Assembly (NCBI RefSeq): GCF_024753245.1
Contig: NZ_JANUGX010000011.1
Location: forward strand, 62,001-126,000
DNA from: Massilia norwichensis
GTDB lineage: Bacteria; Pseudomonadota; Gammaproteobacteria; Burkholderiales; Burkholderiaceae_D
DNA length: 64,000 nt
Direction: 5' to 3'
Below are positions 17,828-26,298 of this stretch, one piece after another (position 1 is the stretch's first letter; each line of letters opens with the position of its first letter). The notes under the pieces are model-generated. The model was not told the DNA's origin and made no database searches. It saw only the letters and a program-made list of their open reading frames with translations. The position numbers were made by a program, and so were the translations under genes.

Positions 17828-19969
17828 GTGAAACGAAAAACCCTCATCGCGGCGCTGGCAGGCGCCGCAGTCCTGGCCGCGGGCGCGGCATTCTATGTCT
17901 TCCTCGACGCGCGCGACGCGGGCACCCCGGGCCGTCCGGTCTGGCTGTCCGCCGAGGCGCCGACGCGGCCCGCATGGACCGCGCGCGTGACAGCGCTGGC
18001 CGGCGACGGCCTCGATGGCGTCGTCGATGGCGCCGGGCCGGCGAGCCGCTTCAGCGCCCCGTTCGGCGCGGTCGCCGATGCGCATGGCAATGTGTTCGTG
18101 GCCGAAGGCGGCGCCGGCAACCGCATCCGCCGCATCGGGCGCGACGGCCTGGTCGTCACCGTCGCCGGCGGCAGCGCGGGCTTCGCGGATGGCCTGGGCG
18201 CGGCAGCCGCGTTCGACACGCCGTCGGCACTGGCCATCGACCGCCTCGGCAACCTCTACGTGGCCGATACCGGCAACAACGCGATCCGCAAGGTGGCGCC
18301 CGACGGCAGCGTGAGCACGCTGGCCGGCGGCGGCGAAGCGGGCTACCTGGACGGCGTCGGCCGCGCCGCCCGCTTCAACGGACCGGTCGGCGTGGCCGTC
18401 GACCGCCACGGCATCGTCTACGTGGCCGACACCTACAACGACCGTATCCGCCGCATCGACAAGGATGGCACCGTGAGCACGGTAGCCGGCCAAGGCACGC
18501 CCGGCAGCCTGGACGGCCCCGGCGCTGCGGCCGGCTTCGACACCCCGAGCGCGATCGCGGTGGACAAGGCGGGCGTGCTGTTCGTCGCCGATACCGGCAA
18601 CGATGCGATCCGCCGCATCGACAAGGACGGTAACGTGACGACGCTGGCACCGCCGTCCGCCGACGCCCCTCGCACCGAGTTGCGGCGCCCGGTGGCGCTG
18701 GCGCTGACCCACGACGGCTGGCTGTACATCGGCGGCGCCGGCGGGCGCATCGTCCAGCGCGGACCGGACGGCGCTTATTACACCCTCACCGATGCCGGCC
18801 GTTCGCCGGACGCGAGTCCGACCGGCGACGACAGCGTGCGCCTGTATGCGCCGCGCGGCATCGCGGTGCGGCGCGACGGTACGCTGGCGGTGGCCGACGC
18901 CCAGGCGCTGCAGGTGTTCGCGCTGGCGCCGCCCAAATCCGGCACGACGGCACCGCAAGCAATCCCGGCACCGGCGCCGGCCGTGGCCATGCCCGCCGTG
19001 ATGCCCTGGCCGGTCGGCCCGCAGATGACGCCGCACGAAGTGGTGGGCGTGATGGGCGAGGTGCGCGGCAGCTACAGCGGCGAGAGCCGCGACCACTTCC
19101 ATGCCGGCCTGGACATCCGCGCCGACATCGGCACCCGCGTGCTGGCGATCCTGCCGGCGACCGTCAGCGATCCATATTCGAACTGGGCCTTCGGCGAACT
19201 TGGCGAAGGCATGAGCCTCGGGCCGCTCTCCTACATCCACATGCGCGTCGGCCGCGACAGCACCGGCAAGGCGCTCGACCCGCGCTTCCAGCTGCTGCTC
19301 GACGCGCGCGGCAAACCGGAACGGGTGCGGGTGCGGCGCGGCGCCCGCTTCGCCGTCGGCGATGCGCTCGGCACCATCAATCCGATGGCCCACGTGCACA
19401 TGGAATACCACCCCGGCGGCGCGGTCCGCAATCCCCTGACCCTGCCCTTCCCCGGCCTGCGCGATACGGTGCCGCCGCGGATCCGCAGCATCGCCCTGTA
19501 CGACCGCGAAGGCCGGCGTCTGCCGGCAAAGAAAGGCAAGCGCCTGCACGTGGCGCGTTCGCTCGGCCAGCTCGAGATCGTCGCGGACGTGTACGACCAG
19601 ATGGACGGCAACCTGGCGCGGCGCCGGCTCGGCCTGTACAAGCTGGGCTACCAGCTGCTGCACGCGGACGGCAGCCCGGTGGCCGGCTTCGAGGCGCCGC
19701 GCATCACCCAGGTCTACGACCGTCTGCCGCGCGAGCATGAAGCGGTGAAGCTGGTCTACGCCGACAGCAGCGGCATCACGGTCTATGGCAGCAAGGCGAC
19801 GCGCTTCGCCTATGCCGTCAGCAACACGCTGCAGGACGGCGTGGCCCTGCCCGGCAGCTGGCAGGTGGACGGCCTGGCGCCGGGCGACTACCTGCTGCGC
19901 ATCTATGCCGCGGATTACGCCGGGCAGGAGGCGCAGGAGGGGCGCGACCTGGCGATCACGGTCGAGTAA
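17828..19969 (+). CDS. NHL-repeat beta-propeller fused to an M23/LytM-like domain
   Basis: 713 residues with a GTG start and an N-terminal membrane anchor or signal (LIAALAGAAVLAAGAAFYVF). Residues about 50-360 hold NHL repeats of the form VADTGNNAIRKVAPDGSVST, usually a ligand- or polymer-binding propeller. Residues about 400-540 resemble M23 peptidases: HAGLD has H425 and D429 in an HxGxD arrangement, and HVHME supplies H522 and H524, the usual zinc-ligand layout. The C-terminal 150 residues look like beta-sandwich modules. If active it would cut peptidoglycan crosslinks in the periplasm. The combination is unusual and the function is inferred. Confidence 0.78.
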   Translation: MKRKTLIAALAGAAVLAAGAAFYVFLDARDAGTPGRPVWLSAEAPTRPAWTARVTALAGDGLDGVVDGAGPASRFSAPFGAVADAHGNVFVAEGGAGNRIRRIGRDGLVVTVAGGSAGFADGLGAAAAFDTPSALAIDRLGNLYVADTGNNAIRKVAPDGSVSTLAGGGEAGYLDGVGRAARFNGPVGVAVDRHGIVYVADTYNDRIRRIDKDGTVSTVAGQGTPGSLDGPGAAAGFDTPSAIAVDKAGVLFVADTGNDAIRRIDKDGNVTTLAPPSADAPRTELRRPVALALTHDGWLYIGGAGGRIVQRGPDGAYYTLTDAGRSPDASPTGDDSVRLYAPRGIAVRRDGTLAVADAQALQVFALAPPKSGTTAPQAIPAPAPAVAMPAVMPWPVGPQMTPHEVVGVMGEVRGSYSGESRDHFHAGLDIRADIGTRVLAILPATVSDPYSNWAFGELGEGMSLGPLSYIHMRVGRDSTGKALDPRFQLLLDARGKPERVRVRRGARFAVGDALGTINPMAHVHMEYHPGGAVRNPLTLPFPGLRDTVPPRIRSIALYDREGRRLPAKKGKRLHVARSLGQLEIVADVYDQMDGNLARRRLGLYKLGYQLLHADGSPVAGFEAPRITQVYDRLPREHEAVKLVYADSSGITVYGSKATRFAYAVSNTLQDGVALPGSWQVDGLAPGDYLLRIYAADYAGQEAQEGRDLAITVE

Positions 19970-19981
19970 GGAAGGCCAGGC

Positions 19982-20332
19982 TCAGATGAGCGCGATGCCG
20001 AAGCGCTTCACGAACAGCGCGAACAGGACGAAGCAGACAATGGTCAGCACCACGCCGATGCCGAGCGCCGGCCAGAAACCGTATCGGGCCAGCAGCGCCG
20101 GAAACGCCAGGAACATGGGCAGGGTCGGCACCACGTACCAGAACGTGTACCAGGCGTGATTCGCCAGCTTGTCAGCCGGCTGCTTTTCGACGTGCAGCCA
20201 GATCAGGGTCAGCACGGTCACCAGCGGCAGCGCGGCGATCAGGGCGCCCAGCTTGTCGCTGCGCTTGGCGAACTCCGACACGGCCACCACCAGCGCGGCT
20301 GTGAACAGGTATTTGGTGATTATCCAGAGCAT
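19982..20332 (-). CDS. DUF3147 family membrane protein
   Basis: 116 residues with four hydrophobic segments (ITKYLFTAALVVAVSEFAK, ALIAALPLVTVLTLIWLHV, FWYVVPTLPMFLAFPALLA and the C-terminal one), matching DUF3147 inner-membrane proteins of unknown function. ATG 20332 (MLWIITKY) is chosen; the frame extends upstream but without membrane-protein character. It is convergent with the NHL/M23 gene, 12 bases apart. Confidence 0.78.
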   Translation of the reverse strand: MLWIITKYLFTAALVVAVSEFAKRSDKLGALIAALPLVTVLTLIWLHVEKQPADKLANHAWYTFWYVVPTLPMFLAFPALLARYGFWPALGIGVVLTIVCFVLFALFVKRFGIALI

Positions 20333-20415
20333 GGGCCGCACCACAGCATGGGCGCCGGGCGCGATGCGTCCATTCGGCGTATCCTTTTCACATCCATGAC
20401 AACATCGAGGAAGTG

Positions 20416-20910
20416 ATGAACGAAAACGCACGATCGAGCGGCTTGGACAACATGGCCGCCTACCGCTATGGCCAGGAAATGCATGTCAGCGACAAATACC
20501 GTAATCGTTCCTGGGACGAAGTCGAACCGGAGCTGGTAAGCGGCTGGAGAAAAAGCGCCGCCGGCGCCGCAGACTGGGAGGCCTCCAGGGCCGCCGTGCG
20601 CCAGGGTTGGGACAGCGCCGCCCCTGACATCGACGACGATACCTACTACCGTACCCATTGGAACGCACGCTACGCGAACCGCGACGGCGGTGGCGACTAC
20701 GACGAGCATGCGCCGGCCTACCTGTTCGGCAGCGAAGCGCGGCGTAACGAGAAATACCGCAGCCACGACTGGGATGCAGCCGAGCCGCACCTGCGATCCG
20801 ATTGGGAAGCGCGGCACCCGGGGCAGCTCTCGCCATGGGAAAGATTCAAGGATGCGGTAAAGCATGGCTGGGGCCGCATCCATGCCGACGTGAACGATCC
20901 GATGCCCTGA
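20416..20910 (+). CDS. Hypothetical acidic protein with two internal repeats
   Basis: 164 residues, Trp/Asp/Arg-rich, with no signal or membrane segment. A unit of about 32 residues occurs twice: YRYGQEMHVSDKYRNRSWDE (17-36) and YLFGSEARRNEKYRSHDWDA (102-121), each continuing with an E-P-x-L-x-x-x-W pattern. Similar modules occur in general-stress proteins of soil bacteria, from memory. A GAGG ribosome binding site precedes ATG 20416. It is divergent from the DUF3147 gene and 23 bases upstream of the glycerate kinase gene. No function is claimed. Confidence 0.65.
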   Translation: MNENARSSGLDNMAAYRYGQEMHVSDKYRNRSWDEVEPELVSGWRKSAAGAADWEASRAAVRQGWDSAAPDIDDDTYYRTHWNARYANRDGGGDYDEHAPAYLFGSEARRNEKYRSHDWDAAEPHLRSDWEARHPGQLSPWERFKDAVKHGWGRIHADVNDPMP

Positions 20911-20933
20911 GCGGCTGGAGACGGAAGGCGACG

Positions 20934-22196
20934 ATGCAAGCCAATCCACGCGCGCTGTTGATCAAGATGTTCGAAGCCGCCATCGAGTCGGCCCAGCCCG
21001 GGCATTGCGTGCCCACCCACCTGCCGGAACCGGGCAAGGGCCGGACCATCGTGATCGGTGCCGGCAAGGCGTCCAGCGCGATGGCCCAGGCGCTGGAAAA
21101 CAGCTGGGACGGCCCGCTGAGCGGCCTGGTGGTCACGCGCTACGGCTATGCGGTGCCCTGCCGGCGCATCGAGATCGTCGAGGCCGCGCACCCGGTGCCG
21201 GACCAGGCCGGCCTGCATGCCGCCCAGCGCATGATGGAACTGGTACGCGGGCTGAGCGCGGACGACACCGTGATCTGCCTGATCTCGGGCGGCGGCTCGG
21301 CGCTGCTGCCGCTGCCGCTCGACGGCATCACGCTGGAAGACAAGCAGGCGGTCAACCGCGCCCTGCTCGCCTCCGGCGCGACCATCGGCGAAATGAACAC
21401 CGTGCGCCGGCATCTCTCGGCCATCAAGGGCGGGCGGCTGGCCGCGGCCTGCCACCCGGCGCGCGTGGTGACGCTGCTGATCTCGGACGTGCCGGGCGAC
21501 CAGCCCTGCGACATCGCGTCCGGCCCGACCGTCGGCGATCCGAGTACCTGCGAAGACGCGCTGGCCATCGTCAAACGCTACGGCATCGCCCTGCCCCCTG
21601 CCGTGCGCGAGGTCCTGGAGAGCGGGCGCGGCGAATCGGTCAAGCCGGGCGACCCGCGGCTGGCACGCTGCGAGACGCGCATGATCGCGACCCCGCAGAT
21701 GGCGCTGGAAGCGGCGGCCGCCGTGGCACGCGAAGCCGGCATCGCGCCCTACATCCTCGGCAATGCGATCGAGGGCGAGGCGCGCGACGTCGGCAAGGCG
21801 ATGGCAGGCATCGCGCGCCAGGTGGCGGAATACGGCCAGCCCTTCGCCAGGCCCTGCGTGATGCTGTCGGGCGGCGAGACCACCGTGACGGTGCGCGGCC
21901 AGGGACGCGGCGGGCGCAATGTCGAGTTCCTGTTGTCGCTGGGGCTGGCGCTGGATGGCTGCGCCGGCGTGCACGCGCTGGCCGGCGATACCGATGGCGT
22001 CGACGGCCAGGAAGAGATCGCGGGCGCGGTGCTGGCGCCGGACTCGCTGGCGCGTGCCTGGGCGCTGGGGATCAAGCCGGCCGACGCGCTGCAGAACAAC
22101 GACGGGCACGGCTTCTTCGGGGCGCTGGGGGACTCGGTGGTGACCGGGCCGACGCTCACCAATGTGAACGACTTCAGGGCGATACTGATTACCTGA
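20934..22196 (+). CDS. Glycerate 2-kinase (MOFRL/GckA-TtuD family)
   Basis: 420 residues of the two-domain DUF4147-MOFRL family, which phosphorylates D-glycerate to 2-phosphoglycerate. VIGAGKASSAMAQALE and LISGGGSALLPLPLDGITLE form the N-terminal nucleotide/substrate region. The C-terminal MOFRL domain shows MLSGGETTVTVRGQGRGGRN and GDTDGVDG. ATG 20934 follows GGAAGG-like ribosome binding sequence in a region where the longer frame overlaps the previous gene. Genes for glyoxylate carboligase or tartronate reductase, frequent partners, are not adjacent. Confidence 0.92.
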   Translation: MQANPRALLIKMFEAAIESAQPGHCVPTHLPEPGKGRTIVIGAGKASSAMAQALENSWDGPLSGLVVTRYGYAVPCRRIEIVEAAHPVPDQAGLHAAQRMMELVRGLSADDTVICLISGGGSALLPLPLDGITLEDKQAVNRALLASGATIGEMNTVRRHLSAIKGGRLAAACHPARVVTLLISDVPGDQPCDIASGPTVGDPSTCEDALAIVKRYGIALPPAVREVLESGRGESVKPGDPRLARCETRMIATPQMALEAAAAVAREAGIAPYILGNAIEGEARDVGKAMAGIARQVAEYGQPFARPCVMLSGGETTVTVRGQGRGGRNVEFLLSLGLALDGCAGVHALAGDTDGVDGQEEIAGAVLAPDSLARAWALGIKPADALQNNDGHGFFGALGDSVVTGPTLTNVNDFRAILIT

Positions 22197-22198
22197 GC

Positions 22199-22315
22199 GT
22201 TATTCCCGCGCCCTGTAACGTCGTCCCCGCGCTCTGTAACGTCGTCCCCGCGCTCTGTAACGTCGTCCCCGCGCTCTGTAACGTCGTCCCCGCGCTCTGT
22301 AACGTCGTCCCCGCG
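22199..22315. repeat. 21-bp tandem repeat derived from a REP arm
   Basis: Four identical 21-base units of GTCGTCCCCGCGCTCTGTAAC run from 22220 to 22303. A diverged unit precedes them (22199-22219) and a partial unit (GTCGTCCCCGCG) follows, which is itself the left arm of the REP element. The repeat lies directly behind the glycerate kinase stop. It has no spacers, so it is not CRISPR. Confidence 0.9.
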
Positions 22316-22400
22316 AAGGCGGGGACCCAAGTTTGCAGGCGCTGTCGAAAAGCGTACAACTTGGATCCCCGCCTGCGCGGGGATGACGATGAAGATACGC
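22304..22400. repeat. REP-like paired palindrome, copy B
   Basis: GTCCCCGCGAAGGCGGGGAC (22307-22326) is one palindrome. After a short linker it is answered by ATCCCCGCCTGCGCGGGGAT (about 22365-22384) in opposite orientation with ACTTGG/CCAAGT flanks. Downstream partial CGCGGGGATGACG fragments repeat twice more up to about 22433. Confidence 0.8.
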
Positions 22401-22440
22401 GGGGATGACGGTGAAGATGCGCGAGGATGACGTGCCTCAA

Positions 22441-24312
22441 TCAGCTGTCCAGGTGCGAAATCAGCGCCGGCGCCGGCGCCGATGAGGACGAGGCGGCGCG
22501 CGCATGGTGCACGTCCACCGACACGCCCACCGCCATGATGTCGATGAGGAGCAGCTGCAGCACCCGCGAGATCATCGACAGGAAGCTGGTGTTGTCCTCG
22601 GCGTGATCGACCGCCAGCAGCACGCTGGCGCGGCGTGCCAGCGGCGACTGGCTGCTGCTGATCGCGATGACGTCGGCGCCGGCCGCCCTCGCCTTGTCGA
22701 CGGCGGCCAGCAGCTCCGGCAGGCGGCCGGAATTCGAGATCGCGATCACCACGTCGCCCGGCCCCAGCAGGTCGGCGGCAAGGCTGAACAGGTGCGAGTC
22801 GCCGTACAGCGCGGTCGGGATGCGGAAGCGGAAGAATTTATGTTGACCGTCCAGCGCCACCACGCGCGCATTGCCCATCGCGTAGAACTCGATGCGCTTG
22901 GCCCGGCTCACCAGTTCGATCGCACGGTCGATCGCGCGCACGTCCAGCTGGTCGCGGAATTTCAGGATCGCCGAGACGGTGTTGTCGATGACTTTCGCCG
23001 ACAGGTCGTGCGTGCTGTCGCTGCCGCGCACCTGGCTGTGGCGTACCGGGATCGAGCCGGTCAGCGAGCTCGCGAATTTTAATTTGAAGTCGGCCAGGCC
23101 CAGGAAGCCGAGCGAGCGGCAGAAGCGGATCACGGTCGGCTGGCTGACGTCGGCCAGCTTCGAAATCCCGGCGATCGGTTCGTTCAGCACCAGGCGCGGC
23201 TGCTCCAGCACCAGGCTCGCCACGCGCTGCTCGGCCGGGGTCAGTTCCGGCTGCAATTGGCGGATGCGGTCCATCAGCGTGTTGTCGCCGCTGCGGCCGC
23301 GCAGGTGCTCGGAGAGGATGTTCGCCACGCCGTCGAAGGCCACGTGCGGCGTGCTGATGACGTAGGTCGGGATGTCGGCGATATAGCCCGAGAAGCGGCC
23401 CTTGGCCTCGAAGCGCGCGCGGAAGGGCGAGCTCTTGAACCACTCGCCCAGACGCGGCACGATGCCGCCGCCGATGAAGATGCCGCCGAAAGCGCCCAGC
23501 GTCACGGCCAGGTTGGCCGCGGCGCCGCCCAGCATGCCGCAGAAGCATTCCAGCACTTCCAGGCACAGCGGGTCCTTGTCTTCCATGGCCGCCGCGATGA
23601 TGGCGGCCGAATCGCGATCGGGCGCGTCGACGCCATTGCGCTCGGCCAGCGCGCGATGAATGATCTCCATGCCGGGGCCGGAAATCAGGCGCTCGTTCGA
23701 GACGTGGGTCCACTCGCGCCAGGCGGCCTGCAGGATCGCGAACTCGCGCTCGTCGCTGGGCGCGAAGTTCACGTGGCCACCCTCGCTGCCGAGGGTGACG
23801 AAACCGTCCACGGTCGGAATTCCGCCCGATACGCCCAGGCCCGTGCCCGGCCCCAGCACGCCCAGCACCGCATGCGGCACCGGCTTGCCCGGACCGACCT
23901 GCATCAGGTCTTCCGACTTCAGGCCGGGAATCGCCATCGCCAGCGCCGTGAAGTCGTTGACGATCAGGAGGGTATTCAGGCCCAGCTCGCGCCGCACCTC
24001 GTCGGTCGAGAAGGCCCAGGGCCGGTTGGTCATGCGCACGTAGTCGCCGTCGACCGGATTGGCCAGCGCCAGCGCCGCGTGGTGCAGGCCCAGGTCCTCA
24101 TGTTCGGACAGGTAGAAGCGCAGCAGCGGCACGATGCCATCGAACTCGTCGCACTTCAGCACCCGCACCGAGCGATAAGTGCCCGGCGCGGTCTGCAGGG
24201 CGAAGCGCGCGTGCGTCGCGCCGATGTCGGCCAGCAGGCGCGGGCCGTCGGCAAAGGCGGTGCGGGTGTGCTTGCTGTCGCGCGTTTGTTCGTCTTCTAC
24301 CTGTTCCTGCAT
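22441..24312 (-). CDS. Bifunctional glucokinase / RpiR (HexR-like) transcriptional regulator, copy 1
   Basis: 623 residues. The glucokinase half (about 25-345) shows the phosphate-binding LLADIGATHARFAL, the catalytic-base region LIVNDFTALAMA, GVLGPGTGLGVS and SEGGHVNFAP. The second half is an RpiR regulator: winged HTH (about 350-430) with DVSQPTVIRFCRSLGF, then a SIS sugar-phosphate domain (about 460-600) with GNARVVALDG and ISNSGRLPELLAA. It would phosphorylate glucose and sense the resulting phosphosugar or its KDPG product. It is co-transcribed with the alpha-glucosidase, 3 bases upstream. A close paralogue lies at 35.3-37.2 kb. Confidence 0.93.
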   Translation of the reverse strand: MQEQVEDEQTRDSKHTRTAFADGPRLLADIGATHARFALQTAPGTYRSVRVLKCDEFDGIVPLLRFYLSEHEDLGLHHAALALANPVDGDYVRMTNRPWAFSTDEVRRELGLNTLLIVNDFTALAMAIPGLKSEDLMQVGPGKPVPHAVLGVLGPGTGLGVSGGIPTVDGFVTLGSEGGHVNFAPSDEREFAILQAAWREWTHVSNERLISGPGMEIIHRALAERNGVDAPDRDSAAIIAAAMEDKDPLCLEVLECFCGMLGGAAANLAVTLGAFGGIFIGGGIVPRLGEWFKSSPFRARFEAKGRFSGYIADIPTYVISTPHVAFDGVANILSEHLRGRSGDNTLMDRIRQLQPELTPAEQRVASLVLEQPRLVLNEPIAGISKLADVSQPTVIRFCRSLGFLGLADFKLKFASSLTGSIPVRHSQVRGSDSTHDLSAKVIDNTVSAILKFRDQLDVRAIDRAIELVSRAKRIEFYAMGNARVVALDGQHKFFRFRIPTALYGDSHLFSLAADLLGPGDVVIAISNSGRLPELLAAVDKARAAGADVIAISSSQSPLARRASVLLAVDHAEDNTSFLSMISRVLQLLLIDIMAVGVSVDVHHARAASSSSAPAPALISHLDS

Positions 24313-24315
24313 GGC

Positions 24316-25953
24316 TTACACCTTCGCGGCGACGCTGCCGAACCAGCCACCGTAAGGCGGCAGGGTCACCGTGGTACCAAGCACGTCGCCCGCCAGGCCG
24401 TGGCCTTCGAGCTTCGTCGCGCCGGCCGCTTCAGGCCACTCGAAGCTCAGCGGCTGGTCGGTGACGTTGAACACCGCCAGCACCGACGGGTAGCCCGGCA
24501 GGTCGCGGCGCAGCGCCAGCGCCTGTTCCGGCACGTCGAAGAAGACGATTTCGCCGCGGGTGATCTGCGGCATGGTGCGGCGCCAGTGGATGATCCTGCG
24601 CTGGAAGTTCAGCATCGACTGCGGATCCTTGTCTTGCAGGTCCTCGGCCAGCGGCAGGTGCTCGGCCGGCACCGGCAGCCACGGCTTGCCGGTCGTGAAA
24701 CCGGCATGCGGCGCCTCGGCCTTCCACGGCATCGGCGTGCGGCAGCCGTCGCGGCCCTTGAACTCCGGCCAGAAGGTGATGCCGTAGGGGTCCTGCAGCA
24801 GTTCGTAAGGGACGTCGGCTTCCGGCAGCGCCAGCTCGTCGCCCTGGTACAGGCAGGGGGTGCCCTTCAGCGACAGCTGCATCGCCAGCACCAGCTTCGA
24901 CAAGGCCGGCGTGACTTCACCGTTGGCCCAGCGCGTCGCCACGCGGATCGCATCGTGGTTGCCGACCGACCAGGAAGCCCAGCCATCCTTGACACGCGCG
25001 TTGAATTCCTCGACCTGCTTGCGGATGTGGGCACTGCTGAATTCCGGCGTCAGCAGGTTGAAGCTGTAGGCCATGTGCAGCTTGTCGCCGCCCTCGGTGT
25101 ACTCGGCCATCTGGGCCAGCGCATCGTCGGACGAGACTTCGCCGATCGACACCGCGCCGTATTCGTTCAGCAGCGCGCGCACCTTCTGCAGGAAGGCGAT
25201 GTTCTCCGGCTGGGTCTTGTCGTAGATGTGGGCCTGCATGCCGTAGGGGTTCACGTCGGTGACGGTCGAGGTGTCGCGCACCAGGGCCGGCGGATTGCTG
25301 CGCAGCTGCTGGTCGTGGAAGTGGAACACGCAGGCGTCCATGCGCACGCCGTCGACGCCGCGCTCGAGCCAGAAGCGCAGCGCGTCCAGGTGGGCCTGCT
25401 GCACTTCCGGATTATGGAAGTTGAGCTGCGGCTGGCTGACCAGGAAGTTGTGCATGTAGTACTGCTTGCGGCGGGTGTCCCACTGCCAGGCCGAGCCGCC
25501 GAACACCGACAGCCAGTTGTTCGGCGGGTTGCCGTCCGCGAGCGGCTCGGACCACACGTACCAGTCGCTCTTCGGATTGTCGCGGCTGGAACGGCTCTCG
25601 ACGAACCACGGGTGGGCGTCGGCGGTGTGCGACATCACCTGGTCGATCATGATCTTCAGGCCCAGGCTGTGCGCCTTGGCGATCAGCGCGTCGAAGTCGG
25701 CCAGGGTGCCGAACAGCGGATCGACGTCGCAGTAGTCGGAGATGTCGTAGCCGAAGTCCTTCTGCGGCGACTTGAAGAAGGGCGACAGCCAGACGATGTC
25801 CACGCCCAGGCTGGCGATGTAATCGAGCTTGGCGGTGATGCCCGGCAGGTCGCCGACGCCATCGCCGTTGGTGTCGAGGTAGCTGCGCGGGTAGACCTGG
25901 TAAATGATGGCTTCTTTCCACCACGGATTCTGAGCGTCGGAAGGGTTCGTCAT
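24316..25953 (-). CDS. Alpha-glucosidase (GH13), cytoplasmic
   Basis: 545 residues without a signal peptide. The TIM-barrel catalytic residues are nucleophile Asp206 (DGVRMDACVF), acid/base Glu272 (SIGEVSS) and transition-state Asp334 (VGNHDAIR). The early loop YPRSYLDTNGDGVGDLPGIT is typical of alpha-1,4-glucosidases and oligo-1,6-glucosidases. It should release glucose from maltose and maltodextrins inside the cell, feeding the glucokinase encoded 3 bases downstream in the same operon. The promoter and operators lie in the 345-base gap before the divergent transporter. Confidence 0.94.
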   Translation of the reverse strand: MTNPSDAQNPWWKEAIIYQVYPRSYLDTNGDGVGDLPGITAKLDYIASLGVDIVWLSPFFKSPQKDFGYDISDYCDVDPLFGTLADFDALIAKAHSLGLKIMIDQVMSHTADAHPWFVESRSSRDNPKSDWYVWSEPLADGNPPNNWLSVFGGSAWQWDTRRKQYYMHNFLVSQPQLNFHNPEVQQAHLDALRFWLERGVDGVRMDACVFHFHDQQLRSNPPALVRDTSTVTDVNPYGMQAHIYDKTQPENIAFLQKVRALLNEYGAVSIGEVSSDDALAQMAEYTEGGDKLHMAYSFNLLTPEFSSAHIRKQVEEFNARVKDGWASWSVGNHDAIRVATRWANGEVTPALSKLVLAMQLSLKGTPCLYQGDELALPEADVPYELLQDPYGITFWPEFKGRDGCRTPMPWKAEAPHAGFTTGKPWLPVPAEHLPLAEDLQDKDPQSMLNFQRRIIHWRRTMPQITRGEIVFFDVPEQALALRRDLPGYPSVLAVFNVTDQPLSFEWPEAAGATKLEGHGLAGDVLGTTVTLPPYGGWFGSVAAKV

Positions 25954-25982
25954 GATGATGTCCGGTTAGTAAATTTTTACGC

Positions 25983-26017
25983 AATATACAGCATCGATAC
26001 TGTGATGACAATTGTCA
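25983..26017 (-). promoter_or_regulatory. Promoter of the alpha-glucosidase operon with overlapping palindrome
   Basis: On the minus strand TTGTCA (26011-26006) and TATATT (25988-25983) are 17 bases apart, a good sigma70 match. The 12-base palindrome TGACAATTGTCA (26006-26017) covers the -35, a position suited to repression. The start would lie near 25976, about 23 bases before the ATG. Confidence 0.65.
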
Positions 26018-26096
26018 CCGAGTTGGCGGGTTATCGTAAATATCGTTTTAAATCATCATCTTACGAATCTCGTGACTGAAGAATAATTGGCTTTGT

Positions 26097-26111
26097 AGTA
26101 GTCAAACTACA
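26097..26111. promoter_or_regulatory. HexR/RpiR-like operator, site 1
   Basis: AGTAGT-CAA-ACTACA matches the TGTAGT-N3-ACTACA palindrome at 11 of 12 arm positions. It lies between the divergent alpha-glucosidase/glucokinase-RpiR operon and the POT transporter gene. Confidence 0.55.
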
Positions 26112-26203
26112 GATTCAATGTTAGGGTTGCGAACTTGCCGAAGAAGTTCTTGTTGCCAAGTTGAATAGGCTTGAATAGCATCGCGGCAGTACTACCCCAC
26201 CAC

Positions 26204-26283
26204 CGTCATTCCCGCGCAGGCGGGAATCCAAGTTCCGCCAACGAGTCGCAAAACTTGGGTTCCCGCCTGCGCGGGAACGACGA
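26204..26283. repeat. REP-like paired palindrome, copy C
   Basis: CGTCATTCCCGCGCAGGCGG at the left and its inverted counterpart TTCCCGCCTGCGCGGGAACG at the right flank a spacer with CCAAGT and ACTTGG. The pair can fold as one long hairpin just 16 bases before the transporter ATG. Confidence 0.8.
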
Positions 26284-26298
26284 TTACGGAGACGCCCA

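Noticed and set aside
22199..22315. Possible CRISPR array
   Set aside because: The 21-base units are directly adjacent with no spacers, and no cas gene is present.
22189..22440. 83-codon minus-strand frame with a repeated QSAGTTL heptad
   Set aside because: It is the translation of the 21-bp tandem repeat and REP sequence, with no start context and no homologue recognised.
23257..26079. 940-codon plus-strand frame opposite the glucokinase-RpiR and alpha-glucosidase genes
   Set aside because: Antisense shadow of two clear enzymes; low-complexity Arg/His/Gln composition.
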